A stretch of DNA of 64,000 nt from Phalacrocorax aristotelis. Taxonomy: Eukaryota; Chordata; Aves; Suliformes; Phalacrocoracidae. Below the pieces are notes generated by a model. It did no database searches. It saw only the letters and a program-made list of their open reading frames with translations, and had not been told where the DNA came from. Positions 59,901-64,000 of the stretch are shown here, piece after piece; the first letter of the stretch is position 1; the number at the start of each line of letters is the position of its first letter. The translations under genes were made by a program, and so were the position numbers. The stretch covers positions 1,178,001 through 1,242,000 of the forward strand of contig NC_134286.1 in NCBI RefSeq assembly GCF_949628215.1, read 5' to 3'.

Positions 59901-62198
59901 GAGTGGGAACAGGATGAAAGGGGTTGTGTAAGGCTGTGCAGAGAGAGACTGCTTGAAAAGGACGGGGAGCGGAGGGTGTGTGAGAGGATTGCAAAGGGGA
60001 GATATGAGGCAGAATGTCTGTGGGTGGCACAGAGATGGATGCAGCGTCTGCACCGTGCTGCCAAAAAAGACACCCCATCCCGGATGCTCTCACCGCCTTT
60101 TCCAATCCCATGGACTACACGGTTATTTTACCCTGTTAACACTCAAGATCCAGTATCCTTTTCTGAAGCAGAAAACTTGTGGTGTTACAGCCTGGGGAGG
60201 GTACCAAGGTTCAGCAAGAGCTGTCCATCCCCCTTCAAACAAATAAACATTGCATCCTTTCAAAGCTCCCTTGAGAGAACCGAGGGACTTCAGAGTCGCT
60301 GCAGTGCTGGTGGTTCGAGGATCATTATGGAACAACTGCTCCAGAGATGTTTCTCCTGATTTTTGAGTCAATCAGACATCATCTTACTGAATGTATTCAC
60401 ATGTATCAGTGTTACCACGGGAAAAAAAACACCTTCCTCCTTCATTGCAGTAGCCTCACAACCACACTCGTCCGTATGACTTTGACACTTTGTAGTTCAA
60501 GGATTTGGCTGTTTCTTCTGGGTAAAAAAAAAAAAACAACAAAAAACCCCACCCTCACCCAACCAAATTGGCTTGGGTTGGAGATTGCCCCAGCCCACAT
60601 GGCTTGGACAAGGATGAAGCTGACCCCCAACACCCTGGGGTGCTTGGGGTGCTAATATCTGATGTCTAAGATTGCACCCTTCTCCAAGCCAGGTTCCTGA
60701 ACAACAGTTGGCATGTACCAAGTAGATTGATAAACAGAATTAGCTCATTTGAAACCAAAATAGAGAAAAAAATCAATCTTGTTCATCAATATTCTGCAGA
60801 GAGTGAAAACAGAAATAGTGACCTAGTAGGAGGCTGTACTCAAAATTCCAGAGGAACATGGTAATCTGGTATTTACACTGACTTCACAAGTTTGGAGTCC
60901 TCCTGAAAAATAAGACCAGAGCAGCGCACACTTTGTCTTAGCCCCTGCATGTGATCTTCATGCCTAGCTATTATGGCTCTGGTTTGCAAACGGTCTCTGT
61001 TTGTTCCCTTAGTGGATTCTAATTGCCCTGGATCAGTTTCAAATAGGAGGGAAAATGTTAAAAAAACACAAAGGGAGTCTTCAAAGGTCCCGAACATTAT
61101 GCCCAGGTGGTGATCTCATGGCAGCAATGACCTCAGAGGTGTGTTTGGCTTGGTTCAAATTCACAGAACTGCCTCTTGCCAAAGATATTTTAAGTGGGCC
61201 AAAAACATCTGTAAACACACCCGTCCAAAAACACATGGTGCATACAGTCTCAAACGCACATCATGTGTCTCACGTACATTCACATATGCTCTTCATAGAA
61301 AATGCGGTGTCTGCTGTCATAGTCAACCTAGCGTTGCTATTTATCGTACAGCTCAGGTGCCCCAACACACAATTCAGACGTGAATGAACTCAGAGTGGAC
61401 AAGCTCATCAGCTTGTAACCTGTGCTGTGCAGTACAGCTGCCTCCTGTGTAGTTCATGGTCCTGGATCCCAGATGGGGGACTATTCCCCGTTTTTATTTC
61501 TCTTATATCGGGTTAAAATCAGTTCTGGGTAAGCCATCTGAACTTCGCTGTGCTCCTCACAATTAATCTACTTCCAACAAGAAGGAAGGTGTTCCTAGGG
61601 ATCCAGTTTTCCAGGTTGGCCATAGATTCTGAGGTCCACAGGCCTTGCCCAGCTCATCTGCTCTTACCTATCCTCAGACAGTATAGGAAAGAGAAATACA
61701 TGCTGAAAGCTACCTGTCTGTACTTACCAGTGAATTCTGTTAGCTGAGCAGAAGGCAAACCAGACTTGAAATTAAAATCCTAGTCCTCTTCAGTAAAGAT
61801 TGCTGACTCCATTCACTGTTTTGTCCTTGTTGTACCAAGCATGGCAGACACAGGGACTGGTAGCAGCTTTGTTTGCATACTTCCAAGGTCACATTTATAT
61901 ACTTCTAAGCATGAACATGAAACAAAATACTTGCTTTGTACATCCCCAGATTGTGAGGAAGGCAGATATCCAGATCTGTATTCCCTGTCTGACTTCTGTG
62001 TTTGTAGCTCAGCAAGTTCCAAATGGCTGCACACTGAAGAGGAAACAATCCTGCAGAAGTCCAAACTGTCATCTAGTACCAATGGGAGAAATAGGACAAA
62101 TGTGAGGCTCAGAAAATGGAGTACTCAACAGAAGTTAAATCTCTGGATGAACGCTAGGAGTTCATCCTGTAGATTCAGTGTGAAATATTGGCACAGTG
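56998..62198. other. Intergenic, no supported gene
   Basis: No exon series recognised. A purine-rich, G-rich zone at about 59740-60010 creates the long frame at 59742-60359 and its antisense shadows, which are low-complexity. A (GGGT)4 tract is inside it. A poly(A) run is at about 60524-60538. Confidence 0.5.
59875..59892 (+). repeat. (GGGT)4 tract, strong G-quadruplex motif
   Basis: Four GGG runs separated by single T residues at 59875-59890. Single-base loops are known to give very stable parallel quadruplexes. It sits in a purine-rich region that begins near 59740. Confidence 0.85.
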
Positions 62199-62516
62199 TC
62201 ACAGAACCATAGAATAATTTAGGTTGTTAGGGACCTCTGGAGATCACATAGTCCAGCGTGACCCTCAGAGTAGATGCAACTAGATCAGGTTGCTGAGGGC
62301 CTTGTTCAGTCAAGCTTTGAATATCTCCAAGGATGGAGACTCTACAACCTCTTTGTGCAACCTTGTCTGTGTTTGACTTACCCTCACAGCAAAAAAAAAA
62401 AAATTCTTTACATCTAATCAGTTTCATGTTTGGCAGCTCAAACCTGCTGCCTCGTGACCTACAACTCTGCATCTCTGGGGACAGCCTGACTTCCTTCTCT
62501 ATACCCTCTCCTTAGA
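62199..62516 (-). mobile_element. CR1 LINE fragment
   Basis: About 320 bases matching the reverse complement of the CR1 3' region: acagaaccatagaat, gttagggacctctggagatc, caggttgctgagggcc, gaatatctccaaggatggag, ctctacaacctctttg, and an A-rich run followed by ttctttacatctaatcag. The element lies on the minus strand, is truncated at its 5' end and is moderately diverged. The 62227-62472 open frame is part of it and is not a gene. Confidence 0.92.
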
Positions 62517-64000
62517 TACTAAAATATTGAGGCAGTTCTGCCCTACACATGACAAAATATGGAACTGAAATTGCAGCAGTGTGAAAACAGCAGAGAAGAG
62601 CTGGAAGAAAGGTAATCAGAGGCTCAGAAGAATCTGATCCTAGAAGCTGTCAATGAGTGGAAGGAAAAGAATGGAAATTGTAGGGTTTTTCTGAACATTG
62701 TGCTCCTCACCGCCATGATTATTTCTGGTGGATGCTCAGAACTGCTCCTAGCAATGACTGCAAGGAAAGCACAGGTTGATCCCACAGGGAGCCCTCAGTG
62801 CTGTGCCTGCCTGACATTCTTGGTGCTCAACATGTGCAATAGATTATTTTCACAAGTTGCTGTGCATACTTCTCCAAACAGACACAGGATGTGCCAATCA
62901 CCTCTTCTTTTCCAAAGGCTAAATCATGTACGCAGGGCCAAGGCTGGAAGCTGGCAAGAAGCACAGCCCTGTCTGCATGGGCAGAGTGCTACCATGGCAG
63001 CACTCTTACTCTCGAAAGCACATATTTTCCCATAAATGGCCAGTCATTAAGAACCAGCCACCATGAACTGATATGGGCATAGGGAGGTGCTCTGATGTCC
63101 ATTAATGATGAGGGAGCAGCTCTGTGACATGTTTGCACCCAGGATAAAATTGTAGGTGGCTTCATAGCCACTGAAGTGCACTGCAGCCCAGCACACGGGG
63201 CTTGAGACTTCCACCTGCCCCATGTCCCTCGAAGGACACAGAGCAACCAAACCACAACCGCCACTGCTGCCGGCACTGATCTCTCCGCATGCTGGCCCTG
63301 CTCCCTGAGCCAGCGCACGCTGAGGCAGTGCAAGTGAATTCGGGTCTCACCAGCTCTTGTGGGCACAGGAGCCTGCGGGCACCACCATGCTTCTCCCCCC
63401 AGGTGGGGAGCACAGAGGAGCCAGGGCAGCTTGGTTCCGGAGGCTTTAGACCTCTGGGGGTTTCAAGAGCACGAGGTGCTGGCCAGAAGCCGAGCGCCAT
63501 GGTGCCCAGCAGGGCAGGGCCTCGCCACCCAGGCCCATCCCGCCTGCCCCGCAGGCCGCAGGGCAGCCAGGCCCCGGGAGCCTGGGCAAGCGGGCAGTGA
63601 GGAAGCGGGCTCTGGGACACGTGGCGGGCCAGCCCATGGGTCGGGCCTGCTCAGGCCCAGGGATGGTGGCTGGGGTTAGATGTGGTCCTTGGGGACACGG
63701 GAGGTCTGAGGCTGGGCTGGGAGGTGGCGGTAGGCTGGGGCTGCAGGACTGGCAGGGTCCCTCGCTGGGCACAGGCACAGCAGCGCTGGAGCCCAGCGCT
63801 CCTGCGACAGGCTGGGTCTTAGGCTGCAGGCCCCGGGCCCATGGGCAGGGGCAGACAGTGGTGGAGGCCCTGGACAGGGCTGCTGGGTGCCGTTACGGCT
63901 GGTTAGCGCCTTGCAGACTTTGGCAGCTTGCTCTTACCCAGGGAGATTGGAAGCGGGTTAACAGCCCTCGCCAGGGACAGGTGGCGTCACACTCAGCATA
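62517..64000. other. Intergenic; GC-rich toward the right edge
   Basis: From about 63.2 kb GC content rises. The overlapping frames on both strands are Pro/Gly/Ala-rich with no domain. It could be the outskirts of a neighbouring gene beyond the window. Confidence 0.45.

Noticed and set aside
59742-60359. 205-codon frame in purine-rich DNA
   Set aside because: Composition-driven (Glu/Arg/Gly repeats, (GGGT)n), with equally open antisense frames and no domain.
18951-64000. Expected neighbours from the mammalian locus (moesin, hephaestin)
   Set aside because: No FERM-domain or multicopper-oxidase exon motifs seen on either strand; they probably lie outside the window.
1-64000. CRISPR arrays, bacterial operons, rRNA or tRNA genes
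   Set aside because: No regularly spaced direct repeats with unique spacers, no cloverleaf or rRNA-like sequence noticed, and the genome is clearly vertebrate.

Overview
The window looks like bird nuclear DNA. CR1-type LINE fragments carry the avian 3' end (tcatagaatcat plus ggttggaaaagacc-like sequence), there is a short retroviral solo LTR, the genes are intron-containing, and the gene pair VSIG4/MIR223 matches the block that is X-linked in mammals and on chromosome 4/4A in birds. The CR1 wording suits Neoaves better than a galliform, but that is inference. Most of the long open frames are chance frames in GC-rich DNA.

Layout. (1) About 0.85-2.2 kb, + strand: the last two coding exons of a VSIG4-like gene whose Ig and membrane exons lie beyond the left edge. 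(2) 7.55-14.34 kb, + strand: a complete seven-exon VSIG4 (CRIg) gene of 370 codons, with signal peptide, V-set and C2-type Ig domains, proline-rich stalk, one membrane helix and a tyrosine-bearing tail. Exons 3-5 lie in a very GC-rich zone. Intron 5 begins with a minisatellite that repeats the exon 5 splice donor. (3) 18.85-18.95 kb, - strand: the microRNA gene MIR223, convergent with VSIG4 as in mammals. A candidate myeloid promoter (PU.1-like site, TATA-like box, C/EBP-like sites, next to a CpG-dense block) lies about 3 kb upstream of the hairpin at about 22 kb. (4) 24.7-64 kb: no protein-coding exon that I can defend. It holds a CpG island at 32.2-33.1 kb with a good splice donor, CR1 remnants at about 45.6, 56.9 and 62.2 kb, a solo LTR with an intact 6-bp target duplication at 55.3 kb, and scattered simple repeats.

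How the genes fit together. VSIG4 is a tissue-macrophage receptor for complement C3 fragments, and miR-223 is a myeloid microRNA, so this is a myeloid-innate locus conserved between birds and mammals. The feature I find most likely to be new is the tandem VSIG4-like paralogue at the left edge. It has the same 22-nt, phase 1-to-2 tail exon but a different set of tail tyrosine motifs. The splice-donor minisatellite inside VSIG4 is the second.
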